From Nocardia aurantiaca (lineage in GTDB: Bacteria; Actinomycetota; Actinomycetes; Mycobacteriales; Mycobacteriaceae), in assembly GCF_009708175.1 (NCBI RefSeq), contig NZ_WMBB01000007.1, positions 1 to 64,000 on the forward strand: a stretch of DNA of 64,000 nucleotides. The letters are read 5' to 3'. A program made the translations under genes and the position numbers. The notes beneath the pieces are model-generated. The model searched no databases, had not been told where the DNA came from, and was given only the letters and a program-made list of their open reading frames with translations. Of this stretch, positions 8,657 through 16,989 are shown piece by piece (the stretch's first letter is position 1; each line of letters opens with the position of its first letter).

Positions 8657-9277
8657 CTAGCCGTCCAGTACCTGCACGCCGAGGCTGGTGGCGAGGACGA
8701 TCGCCTGATTCGCATCGATGATCGTGCGGGTGATTCTGGTTGTCAGTGGGTCGAGTGCAGAGATGTCGCTGCCCCGCAGGTCGGCATTGGTGAAGTCGGC
8801 TTTGCTGAGCCAGGCGCCGGATAGGTCGACGTCGTGGAAGGTGGCTTTCTGGCAGCGAGCGAAGGTGAGGTCGGCTTCGCGCATGCGTAAGCCGGTGAAG
8901 GTGGTGCCGCGCAGGTCGGCTCCGGGGAGTCCGACGAAGGACCAGTCACCGCCGGTTGCCCGCAGCAGGGTGAAGGTGCAGCGATCGAACATCGTGCCGG
9001 TCAATTTGCATGTGGTGAAGGTGGTTTCGAAGAACTGGCATGCGACGAAAGTGCAGTTCAGGAAGCCGGTGTTGGTGTGGGTTGACTGGCTGAAGGTCAC
9101 GTTACGGAAAGCGCATTCGGTGAAAACCGTGTTCTGGGTGGCGATTTCGCTCATGTCGATGTCGAGGAACTCGACACGGGCATGGCGTTCGTCGACCAGT
9201 TCGCGCTGATACCAGTCCTCACCGCGGACGGTAGTCTCGGTCGGTGGTGCCTGCTCACCGTTCCTGCGATCAGCCAT
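8657..9277 (-). CDS. Pentapeptide-repeat protein
   Basis: About 206 residues. The central 150 residues repeat in units of five with Phe or Leu at the centre and Ala/Cys/Thr two before it (for example CAFRN VTFSQ, CTFVA CQFFE, ADLRG TTFTG, ADFTN ADLRG), which folds as a right-handed quadrilateral beta-helix. Family members include DNA mimics that protect gyrase, but most are uncharacterised. ATG at 9277 is chosen; a TTG at 9292 would add five residues. A short gene may lie immediately upstream. No signal peptide is present, so it should be cytoplasmic. Confidence 0.75.
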   Translation of the reverse strand: MADRRNGEQAPPTETTVRGEDWYQRELVDERHARVEFLDIDMSEIATQNTVFTECAFRNVTFSQSTHTNTGFLNCTFVACQFFETTFTTCKLTGTMFDRCTFTLLRATGGDWSFVGLPGADLRGTTFTGLRMREADLTFARCQKATFHDVDLSGAWLSKADFTNADLRGSDISALDPLTTRITRTIIDANQAIVLATSLGVQVLDG

Positions 9278-9298
9278 GGCGCGCCGCAACAATCAAGG

Positions 9299-9592
9299 TC
9301 ATGAGGTGACCGTGGCGGAGTGGAGGATTTCAGCTCCGCGACCGTTGCCGGGAGGCGCGGGGCGGACCAGGTCGCTGAGCTTCGCGCCGACTTGTTCGAC
9401 GTCGGCAATCTCACGGCAGAGGGTGTCGTAATCCAACGGGTCTCCTTGGTCGATGGCGTCTCCGCAACCACTGTGCAGACCGAGCGGCGGATCGCGATGG
9501 ACAGGCGCGCAAATTGATCGATACTGTCGAGAATTTCGATACAGACGGTCGTTTCCTGCGATAATTCCCCTGGATTCAGCTGACTGGGACAC
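9299..9592 (-). CDS. Possible small gene upstream of pentapeptide-repeat gene
   Basis: The last 50 residues (GDPLDYDTLCREIADVEQV, then GAKLSDLVRPAPPGNGRG) have protein-like composition, and the frame ends 22 bases before the pentapeptide start. The N-terminal half is less convincing, and the upstream part reads better in another frame (ELSQETTVCIEILDSIDQF near 9530), so the gene may be frameshifted near 9450-9500. No family is recognised. Confidence 0.3.
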   Translation of the reverse strand: MSQSAESRGIIAGNDRLYRNSRQYRSICAPVHRDPPLGLHSGCGDAIDQGDPLDYDTLCREIADVEQVGAKLSDLVRPAPPGNGRGAEILHSATVTS

Positions 9593-9792
9593 AATCGGCG
9601 GACCGGCGCGGTGGAACTCGGCTTTGTTCTTCTGGGGTGGGTGCGATCAGCACCTGCGTGCGTCGCCTCGTTCCCGCGGATCGCGGTGCGGCCGCGCGGC
9701 CTCGGCATGTTCTCCCGGTTTCTCACCGCTGGACTCGCTCGAGACCCGTCACCGGACACCGCCCCGATCGGGCGGGTGATCAATCGAGCCGA

Positions 9793-10754
9793 TTATCCCG
9801 CTCCGCCATCGGACACCGAGTTTCCCGGCGCGCCGATCGTCAGGATAGCTTTCCCTGGCTGTCGGCCCCGCCGAATCCTCTCCAACGCCCCCGCAGCCTC
9901 GGCCCAGTCCTCGATGCTGCCGATGTGCGGGACCACCACCCGCCGTGCCGCCAGACCGACCAGATGCTCGAGGTCTGACCACAGATCCGGGTCACCATCG
10001 GAATAGACGAAGTGGGTCAACGAAAACCCTTGCCCTGCACCGAGAGCCGAGAAGAAGTCGAGAGTCAGCGGCTGGTCGCTGGCTTGGCCGAACCACACCA
10101 CCCGCCCCTGCGGGGCGACCGCGGCCACGGCCCGGGAGCCGATAGGACCACCCACGGATTCGAAGACGAGATCGTAGCGGCCCTCGAACCTCTCCTCCTC
10201 CGCTACGCGGATATGCGCGCCGGCGGCGCGCAGATGCTCGCGTGGCTCGCCGGCGCGCACGACGGCAACCACTTCTTCCGCGCCTTCTTCGCGCGCCAGC
10301 TGCACCAGCGGAAGCCCACCCCGCCTGACGCGCCGGTGATCAGCACCCGCAGACCACGCAGATCCCCGGCCGTACGGACCAACCGCCGGGCCACCAGCCC
10401 TGCCAAGGGCAGCGCCGCGCCCACGACGGAGCTCACCGAATCCGGCAGCCTGACCAGCTTCGGTGTGTCGACGGCGAGTATCTCCGCGGCGGCGCCGCCT
10501 CCGGGCAGGTGAGTCAGCACACGTGCCCCGACGGGCAGCGCATCGGACGCAGGATCGGTCTCGATAACCGTGCCCGCACAATCGATGCCGATCCGCCAAG
10601 GGCGCTCGGCCATCTGCATGTACAGCACGTCCGCGCGATTCAGTCCGACAGCCTCTACCCGGATCAGCGTGTGCCCAGGGCCCGGGCGCGGTTCGGTCAC
10701 GGTCTCCAACCCGACTTCCGGCTGCCCAGGCCGGCACTGCACGAGACGACGCAC
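9793..10754 (-). pseudogene. Frameshifted zinc-type alcohol dehydrogenase / quinone oxidoreductase
   Basis: A medium-chain dehydrogenase/reductase of the quinone-oxidoreductase group, which reduces quinones or enones with NADPH. The first part (from GTG 10754, with GAGGAG six bases before it) carries GLNRADVLYMQ, GIDCAGTVIE and the start of the nucleotide loop ITGASGGVG. The rest, from LVQLAREEGAEEVVAVVRAGE to the end, is in the next frame. One base is missing around 10309-10310: restoring it gives the normal GGVGxxxVQLA motif. Apart from this the gene is full length (~320 residues). It is either a recent pseudogene or a sequencing error. It is divergent from a TetR gene that probably represses it. 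Confidence 0.85.
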
Positions 10755-10764
10755 GACACTCTCC

Positions 10765-10793
10765 TCAAAACGAAAGTATGACTATCGCTTTGA
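10765..10793. promoter_or_regulatory. Palindromic operator between oxidoreductase and tetR
   Basis: TCAAAACGA (10765-10773) and TCGCTTTGA (10785-10793) are inverted repeats with one mismatch. Inside them AGT-ATG-ACT continues the symmetry. The dyad lies between the two divergent starts and overlaps the oxidoreductase leader, the usual place for a TetR-family operator. Confidence 0.6.
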
Positions 10794-10831
10794 GTGAAGC
10801 AGAAAAATGGAAGTCTGTCTACCAGTTCAGG

Positions 10832-10837
10832 TAGGGT
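10832..10837 (+). promoter_or_regulatory. -10 box of a probable leaderless tetR transcript
   Basis: TAGGGT lies 7 bases before the GTG start at 10845, so transcription would begin at or next to the start codon. The spacing agrees with other candidate leaderless starts in this window. Confidence 0.4.
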
Positions 10838-10844
10838 GAGAGAC

Positions 10845-11405
10845 GTGGGAACCGAACGGCCCAACTCCACCCCCCGGCGCGACGTGACACGCAACCGCGG
10901 GCGCATCCTGGCCGCCGCTCGACGGGTCTACCGCGAAAACGGCGCAACCGCACCCAACGACGTGATCATCGCCGCCGCCCAGGTCGGTCTCAGCACCTTC
11001 TATCGCCACTTCCCCACTCGGTCCGACCTACACAGAGCACTGATGGACGAACTCGTCACGGCAGCAACGGAAATCGCCGAACGGGCCGACAACACCGAGG
11101 ACCCGTGGACCGCATTCAGTGATGTCTTCCGCCACGGCTGCGTACTCGACGACGCCGACCTCGCCCTCTTCCACAACCTCGCCGCCGGCACCCCCGAACT
11201 CGCAGCCCACGCCGCTGAACTCACCGCCCGCATCGTCACCCCCAGCCTGAACCGCGCCCAGTCAGCGGGTCTGCTGCCGGCCACCCTCGACACCGATACC
11301 GTGGTCGACCTCATGACCGCTGCCCACACCGCACCCACTGCGGAACGCCGAGACATCAGGGCCAGCGTTATGCTGGCCGGACTTCGGCACCCGCGACCGG
11401 TCTGA
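10845..11405 (+). CDS. TetR-family transcriptional regulator
   Basis: About 186 residues. The N-terminal helix-turn-helix domain reads RGRILAAARRVYRENGA, then VGLSTFYRHFPTRSDLHRAL, typical of TetR proteins. The C-terminal ligand domain (about 80-186) is variable. The start is taken as GTG 10845 because a TANNNT box precedes it; an upstream start at 10794 would add 17 low-complexity residues. It diverges from the frameshifted oxidoreductase gene, with a palindrome between them, so it probably represses that gene and itself and responds to an aromatic or electrophilic ligand (inference). Confidence 0.85.
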   Translation: MGTERPNSTPRRDVTRNRGRILAAARRVYRENGATAPNDVIIAAAQVGLSTFYRHFPTRSDLHRALMDELVTAATEIAERADNTEDPWTAFSDVFRHGCVLDDADLALFHNLAAGTPELAAHAAELTARIVTPSLNRAQSAGLLPATLDTDTVVDLMTAAHTAPTAERRDIRASVMLAGLRHPRPV

Positions 11406-11467
11406 CCCCTCTACCGAGGAAGCCATATCCGTCATCGACCTGGATCTGCTCGGCGAAGGCGGCGTGC

Positions 11468-11782
11468 TCAGGTCTTCGGCTGAGGCACGGTGCGCGGCAG
11501 CACGAGATCGAGCACATGGCGCGGAGCATCGCCGCGGATCTGCGCGGCAGCCGTCTCGCCGGTAGTGACAGTACCGATGGACAGGGTCGGCGCAGGGTTA
11601 CCGGTCAGCGCCGTGTACAGGGTCTTGACGATGCCCAGCACGCCGAGGATGACCGTGACCACGGCCGCCGCCGGATGCCATTGCCGCTGCACGGTGAGCA
11701 GCAGTGTCGTTGCGGCGGTGCCGAAGGTGATCACCTCGCCGAGGACGGCCACGATCGTCTTCTGATGTTTACCGAGTTTCAT
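11468..11782 (-). CDS. Phage-type holin
   Basis: A 104-residue protein beginning MKLGKHQKTIVAVLGEVITF. Two hydrophobic segments (about residues 9-30 and 37-60) are followed by a polar tail. Its start overlaps the stop of the GH25 endolysin gene (ATGA), with AGGAG upstream. Endolysin followed by a small membrane protein with an N-terminal HKTIVAVLG-like stretch is the standard lysis-cassette order of actinobacteriophages. It would form membrane pores that release the endolysin. No structural phage genes are nearby, so it is a remnant or has been recruited. Confidence 0.7.
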   Translation of the reverse strand: MKLGKHQKTIVAVLGEVITFGTAATTLLLTVQRQWHPAAAVVTVILGVLGIVKTLYTALTGNPAPTLSIGTVTTGETAAAQIRGDAPRHVLDLVLPRTVPQPKT

Positions 11783-12597
11783 GGCTTGATGGCTCCTTTC
11801 AATGTTCGCACCTCGGCCATGAGGTCGTTGACGGTCGTGATGAGCCCGGCGAGCGCGTCGACGGGCGTAAGGTTCCGGCCTTCGCCGTTGTGGCCGAGCT
11901 GCGGCCAGCCCTGACCGTTCGGGCCGCGTAACTGGTCCCAGATGTCCTGCAATTGCTGGGCTTGCTGTGGTGTCATGTCGCCTCCGATCAATGCGATGAG
12001 ATCCTCGATGTCGCCGCGGAATGCGTTGGCGTCCAACTTCATCCCGACGATGGACGCTTGATCGCTGAACTGCCAGATGAGCGGTTGCGCGTTGCCGTAG
12101 GGCGTCCATCCCTCGCCGGAATCGCCGCCTGCGGCGGCATAGATGTCGCGGGCGTAGCCGCTGCCGCCCGGGTATGCCGACGCGACAAGTCCGGGCACCT
12201 GCGACAGGTCAGGAGACCCGATCCGTTCCCAATACCATTGCGGCAGATAGGTAAGCGTGACGTTCACTCCGACGTCATCGAAAGCCCGTACCAGTGCCCA
12301 GAAGTCGTCGATGTCACCACTGTCGGACTCGAAGTCGATCATCGCGTTCGGGCCGCCATTGTTGGCCAGCCATGTCCGCACCTGCGCGGCCGGTGCGCAG
12401 TCGGCGATGGCGTAGTGGTAGCCGATGATCGGCAGGTCGATCGCCTGCGCAGATGCCAGGAATTCGGGCCACGTCGGGTCTTGCAGATAGTCGCCCTCGG
12501 AGACCTTGGCCTCGATCCATGAAAAGCCCTCAGCGGCGATTTCGGAGATGCTGATGCCCGCCTGCCAATTCGAGATGTCCACGCCGTACAAAGTCAT
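11779..12597 (-). CDS. GH25-type phage endolysin (lysozyme)
   Basis: A 272-residue protein. Residues 1-205 form a glycoside hydrolase 25-like domain: YGVDISNWQ supplies D7 and AMIDFESD supplies D88 and E90, the catalytic acidic set that hydrolyses the muramic acid to glucosamine bond of peptidoglycan. HYAIADC and the closing PLIWQFSD also match the family. The tail from about 205 is Gln/Leu rich and ends in a short amphipathic helix, perhaps for oligomerisation or wall binding. It lacks a signal peptide, consistent with holin-dependent release. It is translationally coupled to the holin gene downstream. AAAGGCGG precedes the ATG. Confidence 0.8.
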   Translation of the reverse strand: MTLYGVDISNWQAGISISEIAAEGFSWIEAKVSEGDYLQDPTWPEFLASAQAIDLPIIGYHYAIADCAPAAQVRTWLANNGGPNAMIDFESDSGDIDDFWALVRAFDDVGVNVTLTYLPQWYWERIGSPDLSQVPGLVASAYPGGSGYARDIYAAAGGDSGEGWTPYGNAQPLIWQFSDQASIVGMKLDANAFRGDIEDLIALIGGDMTPQQAQQLQDIWDQLRGPNGQGWPQLGHNGEGRNLTPVDALAGLITTVNDLMAEVRTLKGAIKP

Positions 12598-13213
12598 CGG
12601 GCTCGACCGCCTTTCGCCCGAGCATTCTTGACCGGCGTCTGGGCCGGCATTTCCGCGTGTGTGAGTTCGCTACGTCGCAGGCTCCGAACCAGCACCCGAC
12701 CATCGCCGCGGTGTTCGAACGGTGCCCAACGTGGAAGAGCGGGTGAAATAGGCATGACAAAGCCCTCTGCTCGATTGCTCTATTCGGGTGATGATCTCGG
12801 ATCGCTTTGGCGGCCCGCTACTTTCATTAACAACCCGAACTGGTTGCCCGGCAACCCCTTTGCTGATCGGTTTTGTTCGTTTTCCGGATCCCCGCCCGGA
12901 AGGACAGCCTGGCCGCGTATTCCGACTGCCTCGAACGCAAGATCGTGGTGCTCGAACCCGAGGGCCGCGGTGATCTTCGGCAAGGCTGGCCTACATCGTC
13001 GAGACCGGTCCCGAGCGCTGTCAGGTCGTTGTCGACGCACCAGATCCCGTGCCGGAAATCGACGCCGCCCGAGCCCCGGGGTGGCTATGTTCCGACGTGG
13101 GCCGGTAGCCATGGGGTGCGCGGGTGGCCGTCGCGCGGCGCGGTTCGGCTTTTCCCGATCCAACCTTCCGCAAAGACTTGATTGATTCCAGAAAAAGGGG
13201 CAGACTTCGGATT
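12598..13213. other. Intergenic stretch between lysis cassette and furA
   Basis: About 600 bases without a recognisable gene. Base composition is less GC rich around 12780-12900. A plus-strand frame shows FRIPARKDSLAAYSDCLERKIVVLEPEG near 12878-12962, which looks coding but has no start and degrades downstream. A small perfect hairpin (GGTTGC/GCAACC) lies at 12842-12856. The last 40 bases carry the furA promoter. Confidence 0.4.
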
Positions 13214-13214
13214 G
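13178..13214 (+). promoter_or_regulatory. furA promoter and probable autoregulatory region
   Basis: TTGATT (13178-13183) can serve as -35, inside the AT-rich run CTTGATTGATTCCAGAAAAA. From memory, the mycobacterial furA promoter has a very similar run (CTTGACTGATTCCAGAAAA), where FurA binds its own gene. With 19-20 bases of spacing, transcription would start at or next to the GTG at 13214, giving a leaderless message as in mycobacteria. The match is by eye. Confidence 0.55.
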
Positions 13215-13654
13215 TGCCCACGCCTACGGAGTTCGAGAGCATGTTGCGCGGGGCCGCTCTGCGTGTGACCGCACCGCGGCTTGCGGTGCTGACCGCGGTG
13301 CACGAACACCCCCACTCGGATACGGACTCGATCCTCGGTTTCGTGCGCGAGACGCTGGGCGGGGTTTCACATCAAGCGGTGTATGACGTGTTGAAGGCCC
13401 TGACCAGCGCGGGGCTGGTTCGCCGTATCCAACCGATGGGGTCCGTGGCGCTATATGAGACGCGCGTCGGGGACAACCATCACCATGTGGTGTGCCGGTC
13501 GTGCGGCGTGATCGCCGATGTCGACTGCGCCGTGGGCGACGCGCCCTGCCTGACCGCCTCCGACGACAACGGCTTCGCGCTCGACGAGGCCGAGGTCATC
13601 TACTGGGGCCTGTGCCCCGAATGCTCGAAAACTGCTGCGACACAAGACAAGTAG
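13214..13654 (+). CDS. furA: Ferric uptake regulator family protein FurA
   Basis: A 146-residue metal-dependent repressor. An N-terminal winged helix (LRVTAPRLAVLTAVHEHPH, then GGVSHQAVYDVLKALTSAGLVRR) is followed by the dimerisation and metal domain (GDNHHHVVCRSCGVIADVDC, EVIYWGLCPECS). The match to mycobacterial FurA is close over the whole length, including the two CxxC pairs. FurA represses katG and senses peroxide or haem/iron state. GTG 13214 gives the standard N-terminal length. katG starts 52 bases downstream on the same strand, so the two form the usual peroxide-defence operon. Confidence 0.95.
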   Translation: MPTPTEFESMLRGAALRVTAPRLAVLTAVHEHPHSDTDSILGFVRETLGGVSHQAVYDVLKALTSAGLVRRIQPMGSVALYETRVGDNHHHVVCRSCGVIADVDCAVGDAPCLTASDDNGFALDEAEVIYWGLCPECSKTAATQDK

Positions 13655-13706
13655 CGGCCACAATCGTGGCCGACAGCCCGATGATCACTCGCTGAAAGGA
13701 CACACC

Positions 13707-15920
13707 GTGCCTGAAGAACACCCGCCCATCGGTGAAGCCAATACCGAACCCGCCGCGGCCGGTGGCTGCCCCGTCGCGCACGGCCGGCTCAAGAACCCGG
13801 CCGAGGGCGGTAACGCCAACCGTCAGTGGTGGCCCAACCAGCTGAACCTGAAGATCCTGCAGAAGAACCCGGCCGTCGCCAACCCCATGGACGCCGACTA
13901 CGACTACGCCGCCGAGTTCAAGACCCTGGACCTGGCCGCGGTCAAGCAGGACATCGTCGAGGTCATGCACACCTCTCAGGACTGGTGGCCGGCCGACTTC
14001 GGCCACTATGGCCCGTTCTTCATTCGCATGGCCTGGCACGCCGCCGGCACCTACCGCATCCACGACGGCCGCGGTGGAGCCGGCGCCGGCATGCAGCGTT
14101 TCGCGCCGCTGAACTCCTGGCCCGACAACGCCTCCCTCGACAAGGCGCGTCGCCTGCTGTGGCCGGTCAAGAAGAAGTACGGCAAGAAGCTGTCGTGGGC
14201 CGACCTGATCGTCTACGCCGGTAACGTCGCCCTCGAGGACATGGGCTTCCGCACCTTCGGCTTCGGCGGCGGCCGCGTCGACCAGTGGGAGCCCGAGGAG
14301 GACGTGTACTGGGGTCCGGAGACCGAGTGGCTCGGCGATGCCCGCTACACCGGCGAGCGTGACCTGGAGAACCCGCTGGCCGCGGTCCAGATGGGTCTGA
14401 TCTACGTCAACCCCGAAGGCCCCAACGGCAACCCGGACCCGCTGGCCGCGGCCGTGGACATCCGCGAGACCTTCCGCCGCATGGCCATGAACGATGTGGA
14501 GACCGCGGCGCTCATCGTCGGTGGCCACACCTTCGGCAAGACCCACGGCGCGGGTCCGGCCGACAACGTCGGCCCCGAGCCCGAGGCCGCCCCGCTCGAG
14601 GAGCAGGGCCTGGGCTGGAAGTCCTCCTTCGGCACCGGTGTCGGCAAGGACGCCATCACCTCCGGCCTCGAGGTCACCTGGACCCCCACCCCGACCCAGT
14701 GGGACAACTCCTTCCTGGAAACCCTCTACGGCTACGAGTGGGAGCTGTCCAAGTCCCCGGCCGGCGCCCACCAGTATGTCGCCAAGAACGCCGAGGAGAT
14801 CATCCCGGACGCGTTCGACGAGTCCGAGAAGCGCCTGCCGACCATGCTCACCACCGACCTGTCGATGCGGCTCGACCCCATCTACGGTGAGATCACCCGC
14901 CGCTGGCTCGACCGCCCCGAAGAGCTGGCGCAGGAGTTCGCCAAGGCCTGGTACAAGCTGACCCACCGCGACATGGGTCCCAAGGTCCGCTACCTGGGCC
15001 CGGAGGTGCCAGAGGAGACCCTGCTGTGGCAGGACCCGATCCCGGCCGTGGACCACGCGCTCATCGACGCCGCCGACGTCGCGGCGCTGAAGGCCAAGAT
15101 CGCGGACTCGGGTCTGACCGTGGCGCAGCTGGTGTCGACCGCATGGGCGGCGGCCTCGTCGTTCCGTGGCTCGGACATGCGCGGCGGTGCCAACGGCGGC
15201 CGCATCCGCCTGCAGCCGCAGGCCGGGTGGGAGGTCAACCAGCCCGACGAGCTGGCGCAGGTGGTCCGGGTGCTCGAGGGCATCCAGGAGTCCTTCGACA
15301 AGCCGGTGTCCTTCGCCGACCTGTTGGTGCTGGCCGGCAACGTCGGTGTCGAGCAGGGCGCCAAGGCCGCCGGCTTCGACGTCGAGGTGCCGTTCCGTCC
15401 GGGCCGCGCCGACGCCACCCAGGAGCAGACCGACGTGGAGTCCTTCTCCGCGCTCGAGCCGGCGGCCGATGGCTTCCGCAACTACCTGGGCAAGGCCGCC
15501 CGCATCCCGGCGGAGTACTTGCTCCTGGACAAGGCCAACCTGCTGACCCTGTCGGCGCCGGAGATGACCGTCCTCGTCGGTGGTCTGCGGGTGCTGGGTG
15601 CGAACTACAAAGGTTCGCAACTGGGTGTGTTCACCGACAAGCCGGGCGCGCTCACCACCGACTTCTTCGTGAACCTGCTCGACATGTCAACCAAGTGGGA
15701 GCCGTCCTCGGCCGACGACGGCACCTACGTGGGCAAGGACCGCGCCACCGGCAAGACCGTATGGACCGGCTCCCGCGTCGACCTGGTCTTCGGCTCCAAC
15801 TCGCAGCTGCGCGCGCTGGCCGAGGTGTATGCCGAGGACGACTCCAAGCAGAAGTTCGTCACCGACTTCGTCGCCGCTTGGAGCAAGGTCATGGAGCTGG
15901 ATCGCTTCGACCTGGCGTGA
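13707..15920 (+). CDS. katG: Catalase-peroxidase KatG
   Basis: A 737-residue bifunctional haem enzyme that destroys hydrogen peroxide and oxidises organic donors, and activates isoniazid in mycobacteria. The distal pocket is R107, W110, H111 (IRMAWHAAGTYR). The Trp-Tyr-Met crosslink is W110, Y233 (IYVNPEGPNG) and M259. The proximal haem ligand is H274 (GGHTFGKTHG). The residue matching Ser315 of M. tuberculosis is Ser (S319 in AITSG), the susceptible state. The duplicated inactive C-terminal half is complete. GTG start with AAAGGA upstream; a strong terminator follows. It is regulated by FurA. Confidence 0.97.
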   Translation: MPEEHPPIGEANTEPAAAGGCPVAHGRLKNPAEGGNANRQWWPNQLNLKILQKNPAVANPMDADYDYAAEFKTLDLAAVKQDIVEVMHTSQDWWPADFGHYGPFFIRMAWHAAGTYRIHDGRGGAGAGMQRFAPLNSWPDNASLDKARRLLWPVKKKYGKKLSWADLIVYAGNVALEDMGFRTFGFGGGRVDQWEPEEDVYWGPETEWLGDARYTGERDLENPLAAVQMGLIYVNPEGPNGNPDPLAAAVDIRETFRRMAMNDVETAALIVGGHTFGKTHGAGPADNVGPEPEAAPLEEQGLGWKSSFGTGVGKDAITSGLEVTWTPTPTQWDNSFLETLYGYEWELSKSPAGAHQYVAKNAEEIIPDAFDESEKRLPTMLTTDLSMRLDPIYGEITRRWLDRPEELAQEFAKAWYKLTHRDMGPKVRYLGPEVPEETLLWQDPIPAVDHALIDAADVAALKAKIADSGLTVAQLVSTAWAAASSFRGSDMRGGANGGRIRLQPQAGWEVNQPDELAQVVRVLEGIQESFDKPVSFADLLVLAGNVGVEQGAKAAGFDVEVPFRPGRADATQEQTDVESFSALEPAADGFRNYLGKAARIPAEYLLLDKANLLTLSAPEMTVLVGGLRVLGANYKGSQLGVFTDKPGALTTDFFVNLLDMSTKWEPSSADDGTYVGKDRATGKTVWTGSRVDLVFGSNSQLRALAEVYAEDDSKQKFVTDFVAAWSKVMELDRFDLA

Positions 15921-15945
15921 TGACGCCGGTCTGATCCATCGGTAG

Positions 15946-15983
15946 CACGATGCCCCCGAACCGAACGGTTCGGGGGCATCGTG
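15946..15983 (+). terminator. Intrinsic terminator after katG
   Basis: A perfect 18-bp stem: CACGATGCCCCCGAACCG pairs with its complement at 15966-15983, with only AA between the arms. No long T run follows, which is normal for actinobacteria. Confidence 0.8.
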
Positions 15984-16093
15984 CGTGCGGCGTAGGTGGC
16001 GCGGTGTGACGATGGTGGTCCGGGGCCCACGGCGCACGCCTCGCAGCAAACGCGGCATTCACCCCGAAAACCCGACGGAGCCCGGACGAAGAG

Positions 16094-16621
16094 CTAATCG
16101 ACGGCGGTTACGGTGCGGACGCGGCCGATGAAGCGGCCAGCGATATCGCTGCCGTCGTGGTTGTAGGCGTTCATCAGATCGGTCAGTTCCTCGACGAGCG
16201 CACGCAGCGCTGACGAGTCGAAACCATCGGCATCGGTCGCCCACCCGGGCGGGATATTGCCGACAGTGATGAGAATGCCTGCATCGTAAGGAGTTTCGAC
16301 GATGTAGGTGAGCCGGTCGGGCGCATCGCGCAAGGCACTGCGAGTGACGAGGTCGCCGTCGCCGTCGGGGAGGGTGAGGATGCGGGCCAGGGCGATGTCC
16401 TCGCCGATCATCTCCGCGATGCGCGACAGGCTCGCGTGCCTGCCCGGACGATCGTGGCGCGCACCGTAGCATCGGTCCCCTGTCCGGTGAGCTCCCCCGC
16501 CGGTCTTGCTCAGCAACCGGTCGAGGATGCGCTGCGCGGCCGCCCGCTCCGCTTCCCCGGTGCGCGGATGCTCGATGAGGCTGCGCAGCCGCTGGATTCG
16601 ACCGATCGTCACCGTAGCCAT
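16094..16621 (-). CDS. Hypothetical protein
   Basis: A 175-residue protein starting MATVTIGRIQRLRSLIEHP. The N-terminal helix pair with AERAAAQRILDRLLSKTG resembles the start of DUF2786-type proteins. The C-terminal part (RLTYIVETPYDAGILITVG, then ALVEELTDLMNAYNHDGSD) is not recognised. GGGGAG precedes the ATG by three bases. It directly follows the frameshifted ferredoxin gene, suggesting they were one operon. No signal peptide or membrane segment is seen. The function is unknown. Confidence 0.6.
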   Translation of the reverse strand: MATVTIGRIQRLRSLIEHPRTGEAERAAAQRILDRLLSKTGGGAHRTGDRCYGARHDRPGRHASLSRIAEMIGEDIALARILTLPDGDGDLVTRSALRDAPDRLTYIVETPYDAGILITVGNIPPGWATDADGFDSSALRALVEELTDLMNAYNHDGSDIAGRFIGRVRTVTAVD

Positions 16622-16652
16622 GCTCTCCCCTTCCGACGCCTGCAGCACCCGA

Positions 16653-16867
16653 TCATGCCAGCGGCAGCAACCGCAAGGCCAGACGCGGACACAACCGCAC
16701 CGCCCCCGCGCGGCGGGCAGATCAGCGCGCCCCACCACCGGGTCCCCGGTGATCGGGGTCGGCGGAAAGCCCCAATCGTCGGCGGCCGACGGTCTCACCA
16801 GCAGCTCACTGCACACTCCACGGCCATCGCAGCGGGTCCAATCGATGTGCAGGCGAAGCGGTTCCAT
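16653..16867 (-). pseudogene. Frameshifted ferredoxin
   Basis: The first 40 residues (LHIDWTRCDGRGVCSELL) match the N-terminus of actinobacterial 3Fe-4S or 4Fe-4S ferredoxins that serve P450s, with C-x5-C spacing. The expected C-terminus, ARRAGAVRLCPRLALRL before a TGA at 16653-16655, is present but in another frame. The shift lies near 16705-16725. Without correction the last cluster Cys is lost. Either it is a genuine pseudogene or a sequencing error. No P450 or reductase gene is adjacent. Confidence 0.65.
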
Positions 16868-16989
16868 TTATCGCAGCGTTCCGGTTCGGCTGACCGGATC
16901 ACGGCGACTGCGTCATGATCCGGTCAGCGAACACAATGTCTCCGGACCGCATGAGAATAACCTTGAAACATGCGCATGTCCGCATGTGA

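Noticed and set aside
12754..13185. Plus-strand frame starting MTKPSARLLYSGDDLGS
   Set aside because: Weak ribosome site, Arg/Ser-rich shadow-like tail, and it runs across the furA promoter.
13596..15620. Long open frame on the minus strand opposite katG (674 codons)
   Set aside because: It is an antisense shadow caused by GC-rich codon bias of katG; no start signal and no protein family.
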